Source: Dyella_A sp049445995
Lineage (GTDB): Bacteria; Pseudomonadota; Gammaproteobacteria; Xanthomonadales; Rhodanobacteraceae
Length of the DNA stretch: 64,000 bases
Direction of reading: 5' to 3'
Assembly: GCF_049445995.1 (NCBI RefSeq)
Contig: NZ_JBMSDZ010000003.1
Location: forward strand, 177,515-241,514
Numbering within the stretch: the stretch's first letter is position 1; the number at the start of each line of letters is the position of its first letter. Positions 42,444-52,978 of the stretch are shown here, in pieces. The notes beneath the pieces are model-generated. The model saw only the letters and a list, made by a program, of their open reading frames with translations. It was not told the origin of the DNA and did no database searches. The position numbers were made by a program, and so were the translations under genes.

Positions 42444-42545
42444 ATGACCGTTTCCATCCGTACCGCCAACGGCCACGACCTCGATGCCCTCGCACCGCTG
42501 TTCGACGCCTACCGGCAGTTCTGCGAATACAGTCTGGCGCTGTGA
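42444..42545 (+). pseudogene. N-terminal scrap of a GNAT acetyltransferase gene
   Basis: An ATG at 42444 opens a frame of 33 codons ending TGA at 42545. SIRTANGHDLDALAPLFDAYRQF matches the first helices of a known GNAT type (usually continuing YGQPSDL), but the sequence then ends in CEYSLAL. The remaining 120 or so residues are absent; maf begins only 24 bases later. The stop overlaps an alternative GTG start of maf (42542). Confidence 0.55.
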
Positions 42546-42568
42546 CCTCGCCGCCCGCGGATCGCGCC

Positions 42569-43138
42569 ATGCTCTACCTCGCTTCCCGGTCCCCGCGTCG
42601 TCGCCAGCTGCTGGAGCAGATCGGCGTCGCCTTCCAGGTGATCGATGTCGAGGTGCCGGAAGTGCGTGGCGCCGGCGAATCCCCACGGCATTACGTCAGC
42701 CGCGTGGCGCGCGACAAGGCGCTGGCCGGTCTGGCCGCGGTGGCCGATCCGCACGCCGTGGTGCTCGGCAGCGACACCGAGGTGGTGCTGGACGACGAGG
42801 TGTTCGGCAAGCCCGCCGATGCGGCGGATGCGGCAGCCATGCTGCGCCGGCTGTCCGGTCGCACGCACGAGGTGGTCTCGGCCGTGTGGGCGGTCACGGC
42901 CGATCATCGGGACAGCGCACTGTGCGTCTCGCGCGTGCGCTTCGCAAAACTGGATGACGCCGTCATCGCCGCCTACGTCGCCACCGGCGAACCGTTCGGC
43001 AAGGCCGGCGCCTACGCCATCCAGGGCCGCGGCGGCGCGCTCGTGGAGCATCTGGAAGGCAGCCATTCCGGCGTCATGGGCCTGCCGGTGTTCGAGACGG
43101 CCCGGCTGCTCGCGCGGTTCGAACAGCGCCGCCGCTGA
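42569..43138 (+). CDS. maf: Maf-like nucleoside triphosphate pyrophosphatase
   Basis: 189 residues from ATG 42569. Hydrolyses dTTP/UTP or modified nucleotides to monophosphates (YhdE-like specificity is suggested by the motif set). SRSPRRRQLL, GSDTEVVLDDEVFGKP and YAIQGRGGALVEHLEGSHSGVMGLPVFE are the three family signatures. It completes the rsfS-rlmH-maf group. Confidence 0.95.
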   Translation: MLYLASRSPRRRQLLEQIGVAFQVIDVEVPEVRGAGESPRHYVSRVARDKALAGLAAVADPHAVVLGSDTEVVLDDEVFGKPADAADAAAMLRRLSGRTHEVVSAVWAVTADHRDSALCVSRVRFAKLDDAVIAAYVATGEPFGKAGAYAIQGRGGALVEHLEGSHSGVMGLPVFETARLLARFEQRRR

Positions 43139-43153
43139 GTTCCGGCGCCGGGT

Positions 43154-44041
43154 TCAGCCCGGCGGATGCGTCATCACGAACCAGCCCGCCACGGCGAGCA
43201 GGTTGTTGATGCCGTGGGCCATCACGGCCGGCCACAGCGAGCCGGACTTGAGGCGCAGCCAAGCGCAGCCGATGCCGAGCAGGGCCAGGTTGGGCACGGC
43301 GTACCAGCGCCAGCCGAGGTCAGGCAGGTGGACCATGCCGAACAGCAGGGCGCTCAGGCCGATGGCCAGCACGATGCGCGCGTTGCCGACGGCGGGGAGC
43401 ATCGCCTGACGCCTTCGAAAACCCAGCAGGGACGAGAACAGCACGCCGCGGAACAGGGTTTCTTCCACCAGCGGTCCCAGCGTGACCGCCGACAGCGCCA
43501 GCACCACGCGTCCGGCCAGCGAGGCGCCTTGCCCCATCTGCGCGATGTCCTGGGTTACCGGGTGGCTGCCGGCGAGCAGGCGGGTAAGCACGCCGCCGAT
43601 GACCGGCACCGCCACGCCCAGCGCCAGCGCCGCACCGTAGAACGCCATGCTGGAACTCGGTGCGAAACCGAAACCCTGCCACGCCTGCGCCAGCCGCCAC
43701 TGGCGCGGCCAGCGGCGATGCACGATCCACAGCGTGGCCGAGGCGGCGATCAGCAAGGTGGCCGCGGTGACCCCGGTGCGCAGGTCCGGATTGCCCATGG
43801 CGACCTGCAGCGCATGCAGCGTGTGGTCGCCGCCCGTCTTTGCATCGCCGTGCGTGAAGCCGATGCGCATGCCGACCACCAGCCCGACCAGCGAACCCAC
43901 CGCGAAGCCCGCCGCCAGTTGCAGGGCGAAATACAGCGCCAGCAGACCGATCGCCTCGCCCACGCCGGGCGCGCGCACCGGGGCGGGTGGGGCCGGCGGC
44001 AGCGGCGGCGGGTCGGCGAACACGTCGGTGGCGGCATTCAC
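43154..44041 (-). CDS. CPBP family intramembrane glutamic protease
   Basis: 295 residues. A Pro-rich cytoplasmic N-terminus precedes about eight membrane helices. The three ABI/CPBP motifs are EETLFRG, FGMVH (with the His) and HGINN. Members are Rce1-like proteases; targets in bacteria are mostly unknown. It is convergent with maf and divergent from the TerC-like gene. Confidence 0.9.
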   Translation of the reverse strand: MNAATDVFADPPPLPPAPPAPVRAPGVGEAIGLLALYFALQLAAGFAVGSLVGLVVGMRIGFTHGDAKTGGDHTLHALQVAMGNPDLRTGVTAATLLIAASATLWIVHRRWPRQWRLAQAWQGFGFAPSSSMAFYGAALALGVAVPVIGGVLTRLLAGSHPVTQDIAQMGQGASLAGRVVLALSAVTLGPLVEETLFRGVLFSSLLGFRRRQAMLPAVGNARIVLAIGLSALLFGMVHLPDLGWRWYAVPNLALLGIGCAWLRLKSGSLWPAVMAHGINNLLAVAGWFVMTHPPG

Positions 44042-44194
44042 GGGGGAGACGATTCCTTTCGGCGGACGGACACACCGACGCTAGCGGCTGGCATCGCGCC
44101 GGCGCAATCCCTGCCATCGGTCATGGTGGCCCGAAGGCAGCTTGTATAGTGGGGCATCACCAACACGGAGGAAACGCGCGCGAAGGCGCCACCC

Positions 44195-45754
44195 ATGTTC
44201 GCATTCGACTGGCTTGCCGACCCCACCGCCTGGGCCGGTCTTCTCACCCTGGTGGTGCTGGAGATCGTGCTGGGCATCGACAACCTGGTGTTTGTCGCGA
44301 TCCTCGCCGACAAGCTGCCGCCTGGCCGCCGCGACCGTGCCCGCGTCAGCGGCCTGGCCATTGCGTTGATCATGCGGCTGGTGCTGCTGAGCGCGATGAG
44401 CTGGCTGGTCAGGTTCACCACGCCCATCGCGCAATGGCAGGGTTTCTCGCTGTCATGGCGCGACATCATCCTGCTGCTCGGCGGCGCATTCCTGCTGTTC
44501 AAGGCCACACTGGAGCTGCACGAGCGGCTGGAGGCCGCGGACGAGGGCGAGGGCGGTCCGCGCACGCCGGCCCGCTTCTGGCTCGTGGTGGCGCAGATCG
44601 TGGTGCTGGACGCGGTGTTCTCGCTCGATTCGGTGATCACCGCCGTGGGCATGGTCGACCAGCTGTCGGTGATGATGATCGCGGTGGTGGTGGCGATGCT
44701 GCTGATGATCAGCGCCAGCAAGCCGCTGACCGCCTTCGTCAACGCGCGCCCGACGGTGATCATCCTGTGCCTGTCGTTTCTGCTGATGATCGGCTTCAGC
44801 CTGATCGCCGAGGGCTTCGGCTTCCATATCCCCAAGGGCTATCTGTACGCGGCGATCGGCTTCTCGATCATGATCGAGGTGTTCAACCAGATCATGCGCC
44901 GCAACCGCCAGCGCAGCCTGCTGGGCAGTGCGCGGCACCTGCGTGCCCGCACGGCGCAGGCGGTGTTGCGCCTGCTCGGTGCCGGTGGGATGGAGGAGGA
45001 CGGCGAGCCGGCCAGGTCCTCCGCCGGTACCGCCGAGGAAGCGCCGTCCATGGCGGTGTTCGGCAAGGACGAGCTTTCGATGGTGCAAGGCGTGCTGGAT
45101 CTGGCCCAGCGGCCGGTGCGCTCGATCATGACCCCGCGTCCGGAGATCCGCTGGATCGACCCGCGCGACGACCTGCCCACCGTGCGCCGCGAACTGGCCG
45201 AAGCCGGTCACGGCTGGCTGCCGCTGGCGCATGGCGATCTGGATCAGTTGATCGGCGTGGCCTCCACCCGCGACCTGATGGCCAGCCTGCTCGACCACGG
45301 CCGCATCGAGCCGGACAGCGTGGTGCGCAAGCCGCTGATGGTGCTCGAATCGCTCAGCGTGCTGCGGCTGATCGAGGAGTTCCGACGCGCGCCGCTGCAG
45401 GTGGCGCTGGTGGTGGACGAATACGGCAGCCTGCTCGGGCTGGTCACGCCCAGCGACGTGCTGGAGGTGATCGCCGGCGAGTTTCCCGACGCGCCGGGCA
45501 GCGACCCGTCCGCCGCGCTGGACGAGGACGGCGCGTGGCTGTTCGACGCCAGCGTCGACGTGCGCCGCGCCGAGCAGTTGCTCGGCCAGCGCCTGAACGT
45601 GGACGACAGTTTCTCCACCCTGGCCGGCCTGGTGCTGCAGCAGCTCGGGCGCTTTCCGCAGGTGGGCGATGGCGTGGTCGCCGGCGGCTGGCGTTTCGAG
45701 GTGATCGCGATGGACGGCGCCCGCATCGACCGCCTGCGCGTGGCGCCGGCTTAG
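44195..45754 (+). CDS. TerC-family membrane protein with CBS and transporter-associated domains (YoaE-like)
   Basis: 519 residues. Seven membrane helices with the TerC signature VVLEIVLGIDNLVFVAILADKLP and FSLDSVITAVGM, both with conserved Asp (metal-binding). Then two CBS domains (about 300-420: RPVRSIMTPRPEIRWIDP, PLQVALVVDEYGSLLGLVTPSDVLE) and a CorC_HlyC domain (about 430-519). Related proteins export manganese or other metals. A TATAGT -10-like box lies at 44145-44150. Confidence 0.92.
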   Translation: MFAFDWLADPTAWAGLLTLVVLEIVLGIDNLVFVAILADKLPPGRRDRARVSGLAIALIMRLVLLSAMSWLVRFTTPIAQWQGFSLSWRDIILLLGGAFLLFKATLELHERLEAADEGEGGPRTPARFWLVVAQIVVLDAVFSLDSVITAVGMVDQLSVMMIAVVVAMLLMISASKPLTAFVNARPTVIILCLSFLLMIGFSLIAEGFGFHIPKGYLYAAIGFSIMIEVFNQIMRRNRQRSLLGSARHLRARTAQAVLRLLGAGGMEEDGEPARSSAGTAEEAPSMAVFGKDELSMVQGVLDLAQRPVRSIMTPRPEIRWIDPRDDLPTVRRELAEAGHGWLPLAHGDLDQLIGVASTRDLMASLLDHGRIEPDSVVRKPLMVLESLSVLRLIEEFRRAPLQVALVVDEYGSLLGLVTPSDVLEVIAGEFPDAPGSDPSAALDEDGAWLFDASVDVRRAEQLLGQRLNVDDSFSTLAGLVLQQLGRFPQVGDGVVAGGWRFEVIAMDGARIDRLRVAPA

Positions 45755-45780
45755 CCGACACCACGTTACGGACGCGGCGC

Positions 45781-46176
45781 TCAGCTCACCAGCAGGGCGC
45801 GCACCACGCCGATCGCCGCCAGCACCAGCACTACCAGCCAGGCCAGCATGCCGGTGGCGAAGCCGCCGCCGCGCCGGGCCGGATCGGCCAGATAGGCGGC
45901 GAAGTACCACACGCGCCCGACGATCCACACCAGCCCGGCGATGCCGGCCCAGCCGGCAAAGCCGTGCATGGCCGCCAGCCACAGCGTGGGCAGGAACAGC
46001 ACGGTCTGCTCGATGGTGTTCATCTGCACGCGATAGGCGCGCTCGAAGCCTTCGTGGCCGCTGGTGGCCGGCGCCTTGATGCCGTACTTGCCGCGGGCGC
46101 GCCCCACCGCGAACACGGTGGCCGCAAGCAGCAGCACGTTGAGCAGGGTGACCAGGGCAGGCAGTTGCTGGAGCAT
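45781..46176 (-). CDS. MAPEG family membrane protein
   Basis: 131 residues with four membrane helices. QMNTIEQTVLFLPTLWLAA and the conserved RVWYFAAYLADPARRGGGFATGMLA are MAPEG features (glutathione transferase-like/eicosanoid family). The bacterial role is not established. Convergent with the TerC-like gene. Confidence 0.9.
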   Translation of the reverse strand: MLQQLPALVTLLNVLLLAATVFAVGRARGKYGIKAPATSGHEGFERAYRVQMNTIEQTVLFLPTLWLAAMHGFAGWAGIAGLVWIVGRVWYFAAYLADPARRGGGFATGMLAWLVVLVLAAIGVVRALLVS

Positions 46177-46433
46177 CGTCAGTCCTTCGGGTTCGGGTGG
46201 CGCAGGTGCCGGGTGCCGATCGTGGCAGGAGCCGGGGCGAGGCGCCACGGTCGCCAGCAATATGCCGGATGGGCGAGGGAAAGCAGGCATGCCGGCGGTG
46301 GTCGCCGGCAAGCCCGGCAACCGCGGCTAAACGCCGCCGCGCGCAGGCGGGCGATGGCACGCTCGGCCGTGCCAGCCCACGATCTAGAATCCGCCCGCTG
46401 CGCGCCTCGGGGTGCGCCACTCCCGGTCGGTCC

Positions 46434-46820
46434 ATGCTGCATCCCTGCCTGCGCTGCGGCGCGTGCTGCGCCCATTTCCGCGTGGCCTTCCACTGGTCGG
46501 AGGCCGAGTCGTTCCTCGGCGGCGAGGTGCCCGCCGAACTCACCGCCAAGCTCGATCCGCACCGGCTGGTGATGCGCGGTACCGAGTGCAAGCCGGTGCG
46601 CTGCGTGGCCCTGCAGGGCGAGGTGGGCGTGCAGGCGAGCTGCGGCATCTATGCGCAGCGACCCTCGGTCTGTCGCGAGGTGGCGCCGTCATGGGAGTTC
46701 GGCGAGGCCAGCGCACAGTGCGACAAGGCGCGACTGGCGCACGGTCTGCCCCTGCTCACGCCGCAGGACTGGATCGATCCCGGCGGTGCGGGCGCGCCGC
46801 CGCTGCCGCGCAGCGCCTGA
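46434..46820 (+). CDS. YkgJ family cysteine-cluster protein
   Basis: 128 residues from ATG 46434. CLRCGACCAHFRVAF at the N-terminus and CGIYAQRPSVCREVAPSWEFG, with further Cys (ECKPVRCVAL), form the cluster that probably binds zinc or an Fe-S centre. The family function is unknown. Start chosen because homology begins at MLHPCLRCG. Confidence 0.9.
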   Translation: MLHPCLRCGACCAHFRVAFHWSEAESFLGGEVPAELTAKLDPHRLVMRGTECKPVRCVALQGEVGVQASCGIYAQRPSVCREVAPSWEFGEASAQCDKARLAHGLPLLTPQDWIDPGGAGAPPLPRSA

Positions 46821-46935
46821 GCGTCGAACCCGCGGTCCGCGCTGCGCGGCACGCGTCCAGCGGGGTGACGTTGTTCGGCGGGTCCGGGTCTCCGTGCGGG
46901 TTGCGGAGGAAGGATCACGCTCGTAATCTCCATGC

Positions 46936-46953
46936 GGATTACGGATGTAATCC
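46936..46953. promoter_or_regulatory. Candidate operator dyad GGATTAC-N4-GTAATCC
   Basis: A perfect 7-bp inverted repeat with 4-base spacer, ending 11 bases before the start codon of the TonB-domain lipoprotein gene and touching its ribosome-binding site. A third half-site, GTAATC, lies 14 bases upstream (46923-46928) and pairs with the first GATTAC. The arrangement resembles BlaI/MecI-type operators (TTAC/GTAA dyads). A repressor bound here would block both transcription and, in mRNA, translation initiation. Confidence 0.6.
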
Positions 46954-46964
46954 AGGAGCGCGCG

Positions 46965-47552
46965 ATGGCAAACCGGCACGAAGCACGACATGCAAGGGTG
47001 GCGCTGGGCGGCGTGGCGATATGGCGGGCGGTGCTGGCGCTTACGCTGCTGGCCGGGCCCGCCGGTTGCGCCCGCCACGCCGTGCGGCCCGCCACCCCGC
47101 CACCCAACGAGGGGGACGCCTCCTGGCGCGCGGTGGAGCAGCCGGACACGGTGCACTACCAGCTCGCCATGGGCGAGGTGTCCAGCGGCGGCACGGCACT
47201 GGAACGCGTCACGCCGGTCTATCCCGCGGCGCAGCTGGCTATCTGCCCGCCCGTGGTGGAAGTGACCGCCAGGCTGATCGTCGACCGCGCCGGCAAGGTC
47301 ACCGAAGTGCGCCCCGGCAACGCGGCCTCCGCACAAGCGGATCTCGCGCCCTATCTCGACGCCACGCGGGCGGCCGCGCTGCGCTGGCAGTTCAATCCGC
47401 TGCAGATCAACCACTGGTCGGCCGACGCCAACGGCGAGAGCCACGTGGTGGACAGCCGCATCGAGCCCTTCAGCCTGGACTACCTGTTCCGCTTCACCTG
47501 CCACGCCGGCAAGGCGCAGGTCACAGCCGGCGACAGGCTGGCATCGGGCTGA
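46965..47552 (+). CDS. TonB C-terminal domain-like exported protein
   Basis: 195 residues from ATG 46965 (CAGGAG upstream). An N-terminal hydrophobic signal ends at AGPAGC, which could be a lipobox (the -3 Pro is unusual). The mature part has VTPVYPAAQLAICPPVVEVTARLIVDRAGKVTEV, the beta-strand pattern of the TonB C-terminal domain without the usual Pro-rich stem. I do not recognise a specific family. It stops directly at the stop codon of the convergent ygiD gene, with no base between. A dyad overlaps its leader. Confidence 0.75.
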   Translation: MANRHEARHARVALGGVAIWRAVLALTLLAGPAGCARHAVRPATPPPNEGDASWRAVEQPDTVHYQLAMGEVSSGGTALERVTPVYPAAQLAICPPVVEVTARLIVDRAGKVTEVRPGNAASAQADLAPYLDATRAAALRWQFNPLQINHWSADANGESHVVDSRIEPFSLDYLFRFTCHAGKAQVTAGDRLASG

Positions 47553-48344
47553 TCAGGCGGCCGCGTCGAAGCGGTAGATGTCCATCGCCAGGATCCCTGA
47601 GTCGATGCCGGCGTCCAGCCGCTGCGCACGTGCGCCGTCGCCCGCGGCGCCCAGCGCCACGAACAGCGGCAGCAGGTGCTCGTCGGTAGGGTGCGCGCGC
47701 TCGGCGAACGGCGCCTGCCGGCGGTAGTCGAGCAGGGCGGCGGTGTCGCCCTCGGCCAGGCGCTGCTCGATCCAGCGAATGAAGGGCCGCACGTACGGTG
47801 CCTCGTGCTCGGCACCGTAGCCGGCGGCCAGGTCGTGCAGGTTGTGGGTGATCGAGCCCGAACCGATCACCAGCACGCCGTCCTCGCGCAGCGGGGCCAG
47901 CGCGCGGCCCACTGCCAGCTGGTGCGCCGGGCCGCCGTGCGGCTGGATCGACAGCGGCACCACCGGGATGTCGGCCACCGGATACATCAGCCGCAGCGGT
48001 ACCCACACGCCGTGGTCCAGCCCGCGCGAGGCATCCTCGGCTGCCGGCAGGCCGGCATCTTCGAGTCGCTGCACGACCTCGCGGGCCAGCGCCGGATCGC
48101 CGGGCGCCGGATAGCGCATCTGGTAAAGCGCCGCCGGAAAGCCGCCGAAGTCGTGCATCGTCTCCGGCTGCGCGGCGCCACCCACCCGCGGGCCGCGTGC
48201 GAGGTAATGCGCGCTGGCCACCACGATCGCGCGCGGACGCGGCAGCGCCGCGGCCAGCTCGGCCAGCCGCGCGCCGGTGGCGCCGGGCTGCAGTGCGGTC
48301 ATCGGTGAGCCGTGGGAAATGTAAAGGCTGGGCAGGCGGGTCAT
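47553..48344 (-). CDS. ygiD: Class III extradiol dioxygenase (4,5-DOPA dioxygenase-like)
   Basis: 263 residues from ATG 48344. Zinc/iron ligands are in YISHGSPM, VASAHYLA and GLDHGVWVPL, with a further SGSITHNLHDL near the C-terminal half. Homologues in plants are DODA; YgiD of E. coli has zinc and weak activity on DOPA. Substrate here is unknown. Confidence 0.93.
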   Translation of the reverse strand: MTRLPSLYISHGSPMTALQPGATGARLAELAAALPRPRAIVVASAHYLARGPRVGGAAQPETMHDFGGFPAALYQMRYPAPGDPALAREVVQRLEDAGLPAAEDASRGLDHGVWVPLRLMYPVADIPVVPLSIQPHGGPAHQLAVGRALAPLREDGVLVIGSGSITHNLHDLAAGYGAEHEAPYVRPFIRWIEQRLAEGDTAALLDYRRQAPFAERAHPTDEHLLPLFVALGAAGDGARAQRLDAGIDSGILAMDIYRFDAAA

Positions 48345-48443
48345 GGCGCTCTCCGGGCAATGCGCCAAACATAAGGCCGGCACCCGGCGTTTTCGCCGTC
48401 ACATGGCGCAACAGCCTGTTGCACGACGCGAACGCTGCGTGCC

Positions 48444-50039
48444 TCAGCCGGCGTCGGCGAGCGCCTGGCGCAGCGGATCGAGCAGCGCGCCGTAGCGTTC
48501 GGCGCGGGCGGTGTCGCGGCGCAGCGGCTGGCGTACCTGGGACGCGCTGGGCGTGCGCACGCTGCGCATGGCGCGATGGTAGTCGAGGCAGGCGGCGTCG
48601 AACGGCAAGTTGCAGAACGCCAGCAGATCGCGGATCTCGCGCTCCGGTTCATCCAGCAGCGCCTCGTAGCGCTGGATGCGCACGCGCTGCGGCTGCTCGG
48701 CCTGCCAGATCGCCATCGCGCGCCGGTAGTCGCGGGTGTAGGCGCCGATGTCGCCGAGATCGCAGGCGAAGTGCGGCAGCCGATAGAACTGCTGCTTGAA
48801 GCACGACCAGCCCGCTTCCAGGGCGTCGCGCCGGGCGTCGACGATGCGTGCGCCGGGCAGCATCGCGCCGAGCAGACCGGCGTGGAGCCAGTTTTCCGGC
48901 AGCTTGTCGGTGTGCCGCGGGCGCTGCGTGCGCCAGCGCGCGGTGCGTTCCAGATAGCGCTGACCCAACCGATGCCAGTCCGCCGCGCTGGCCGACGGCA
49001 TCCACGCCAGCAGCGGTTGCCGACGCTGCCGGGACTCCTCGACGATCACCGCGTCGAGATCGTCCAGCTCGCTGGCGCCCTCCACCTGCGGATGCGCGGC
49101 GAGGATCTGCTCGAACAGCGTGGAGCCCGAGCGCGGCAGGCCGACGATGAAGATCACCTCGCGCCCCAGCGTGGCGTCCAGCGGTGCCGGCAAGCGATGG
49201 CCGGCTTCGAGCACGCGGGTGACGTGGGTGCTGAAGGTCGGCGCGTGCCAGGGCGCCAGTTGGCGCATCCGTGCGTTGGCGGCGGCGAGCGCGGCAAAGG
49301 CGTCCTCGTAGCGGCCGCGATCCTCCAGCGCCTTGCCCAGGGCGAAGCCCATCGCGATGCGGTCGCTGTCGGCCACTCCCGGGTACTGCACGAGGGAAGA
49401 CAGCGCCGCGATGTCCGCATCGCCCAGCGGCTGTGTCTTGATGTTGGCCAGCCCGCGCCAGGCGTCGCCGCAGGCGCCGTGACGCGCCAGCGCGGCGCGG
49501 TAATGCGCGGCGGCTTCGTCGAAGCGGCCCAGGTGCACCAGCGTGTCGCCGGCGAGGATGTGTGCCGGCAGCAGCTCCGGCGCCAGCGCGGTGGCCTGCT
49601 TCAGCGCGCGCAGCGCTTCCTCGCTGTCGCCGAGCTGCTGCAGGTTGCGGCCGAGGTTGAACCAGGCGATCGGGTAGTCCGGCGCGGCCATGCAGGCCTG
49701 TCGCCAGATGGTGAGCGCGTCGTGCATGTCGCCGCGCCGGGCCAGTGCGCTGGCCAGGTCGTTCAGCACCAGCGCATCGTGCGGGGCCAGCGCGAGCGCC
49801 TTGCGCAGCACGGCAATGGCGTCGTCGACGCGGCCGCGCCGGGTGGCGGCGATGCCCTTCATCCGCAGCACCTCGACGTGACACGGGGCCAGGCGGTGCA
49901 GCGCATCGAGCAGGCGGTCGGCGGCGTCGAGCTGGCCGTCGCGGATCGCCCGCGCGGCGGCATGCAGCTGTTCGCGCTGCGAGACGGACAGGCCGCTCAG
50001 GCGCGGATCGACGGCGGTGCGGGGCGGCGGGAGTGTCAT
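48444..50039 (-). CDS. TPR domain sulfotransferase
   Basis: 531 residues from ATG 50039. The N-terminal half (about 20-270) is a series of TPR units (AADRLLDALHRLAPCHVEVLRMKG, AIAVLRKALALAPHDALVLNDLA, AWFNLGRNLQQLGDSEEALRAL). The C-terminal half is a PAPS-dependent sulfotransferase: GREVIFIVGLPRSGSTLFEQIL (5' phosphosulfate loop) and a later RRDALEAGWSCFKQQF (3' phosphate binding). Acceptor unknown. Similar TPR-sulfotransferases are common in Xanthomonadales. Confidence 0.9.
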   Translation of the reverse strand: MTLPPPRTAVDPRLSGLSVSQREQLHAAARAIRDGQLDAADRLLDALHRLAPCHVEVLRMKGIAATRRGRVDDAIAVLRKALALAPHDALVLNDLASALARRGDMHDALTIWRQACMAAPDYPIAWFNLGRNLQQLGDSEEALRALKQATALAPELLPAHILAGDTLVHLGRFDEAAAHYRAALARHGACGDAWRGLANIKTQPLGDADIAALSSLVQYPGVADSDRIAMGFALGKALEDRGRYEDAFAALAAANARMRQLAPWHAPTFSTHVTRVLEAGHRLPAPLDATLGREVIFIVGLPRSGSTLFEQILAAHPQVEGASELDDLDAVIVEESRQRRQPLLAWMPSASAADWHRLGQRYLERTARWRTQRPRHTDKLPENWLHAGLLGAMLPGARIVDARRDALEAGWSCFKQQFYRLPHFACDLGDIGAYTRDYRRAMAIWQAEQPQRVRIQRYEALLDEPEREIRDLLAFCNLPFDAACLDYHRAMRSVRTPSASQVRQPLRRDTARAERYGALLDPLRQALADAG

Positions 50040-50125
50040 GCGGCGAGCGGGGGTGGAGGCATCCGCCGATGGTACGGGGCGAACGAACATCCCGGCGAGC
50101 ACTGCCTCGCGCGGAGCCTGTGCCG

Positions 50126-50163
50126 AAAACAAAAAAGCGAAACCCGCGCCGGGCGCGGGTTTC
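50126..50163 (-). terminator. Rho-independent terminator of deaD
   Basis: 11-bp stem (50139-50149 with 50153-50163), 3-base loop, followed on the minus strand by a long T-run (A-rich 50126-50137 on the plus strand). It lies 17 bases after the DeaD-type helicase stop. Confidence 0.92.
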
Positions 50164-50180
50164 GTGGGCGAGCGAAAAGC

Positions 50181-52037
<1,857 letters not shown>

Positions 52038-52152
52038 CGGGGGAACCTCGGGGTGGCACGCCGGACGGCATGCGGGAGAATGGGCGCTATTGTAGCAGTC
52101 CGCGGGCGTGTGGCCCGCCCGGTAAAACGTTCAAGGCACAGGAGATTCAGGC

Positions 52153-52902
52153 ATGGCAAAGCGTCTGGTGGGAAAGGTCGCGCTGGTGACGGGCGCCTCC
52201 TCGGGCATCGGTGAGGCGACCGCGATCGCGCTGGCGGAGGAAGGCGCGCGCGTGGCGGTGACGGCGCGCCGCCGCGACCGGCTGGACCGGCTCGCCGTGC
52301 AGCTGACCGCACTCGGCGCCGAGCCGCTGGTGCTGGAGGCGGACCTGCTCGACGAGGCCGAGGCGCAGCGTGTGGTGCGCGATGCCGAGGCGCACTTCGG
52401 ACGTCTGGACGTCCTCGTCAACAACGCCGGCGTGATGTACCTGGAGCCGGTCGCCGAGGCCGACCTCGGACGCTGGCGACAGATGCTGGAGCTCAACGTG
52501 CTCAGCCTGATCGCCTCGACGCAGGCGGCGCTGGCCGGCATGACCGCGCGCGGCGACGGCCACATCGTCAACATTTCCTCGACCGCCGGACGCGTGGCCA
52601 ACCCCAACGCCGCCGCCTACTCGGCGACCAAGTTCGGCGTGGTGGCGTTTTCCGAGGCATTGCGGCGCGAGGTGTACCAGCACGGCATTCGCGTGAGCGT
52701 GATCGAGCCGGGCGCGGTGCAGACCGAGCTGCGCGAGCACATCGGCCATGCCGCGACCCGGGACGCGCTCAACGCCTGGGCCGACTCCATGCGCCAGCTG
52801 CAGTCGCGCGACGTCGCCGAGGCGATCGCGTTCTGCGTGACGCGCCCGCCGCACGTCAACATCAACGAGATCCTGATGCGCCCCACCGACCAGGAGCGCT
52901 GA
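52153..52902 (+). CDS. Short-chain dehydrogenase/reductase
   Basis: 249 residues. Rossmann-fold SDR: NADP-binding TGASSGIG (about 13-20; ARRRDRL favours NADP), NNAG, catalytic Ser in NISSTAG and YSATK (Tyr-Lys). VIEPGAVQTELREH and the ending NINEILMRPTDQER resemble the YdfG-like 3-hydroxy acid group. Substrate unknown. Confidence 0.93.
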   Translation: MAKRLVGKVALVTGASSGIGEATAIALAEEGARVAVTARRRDRLDRLAVQLTALGAEPLVLEADLLDEAEAQRVVRDAEAHFGRLDVLVNNAGVMYLEPVAEADLGRWRQMLELNVLSLIASTQAALAGMTARGDGHIVNISSTAGRVANPNAAAYSATKFGVVAFSEALRREVYQHGIRVSVIEPGAVQTELREHIGHAATRDALNAWADSMRQLQSRDVAEAIAFCVTRPPHVNINEILMRPTDQER

Positions 52903-52978
52903 GAGCCTGACGCGGGGTTGGAGCGTCCGCCCGTGCGGCTGATGATCGACATCTTGCGGTGATTCCATGGAGGTGGTG

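Noticed and set aside
47550..47555. Stop codons of two convergent genes abut without spacing
   Set aside because: Unusual but explained by compact convergent genes; no shared structure or overlap suggests function.
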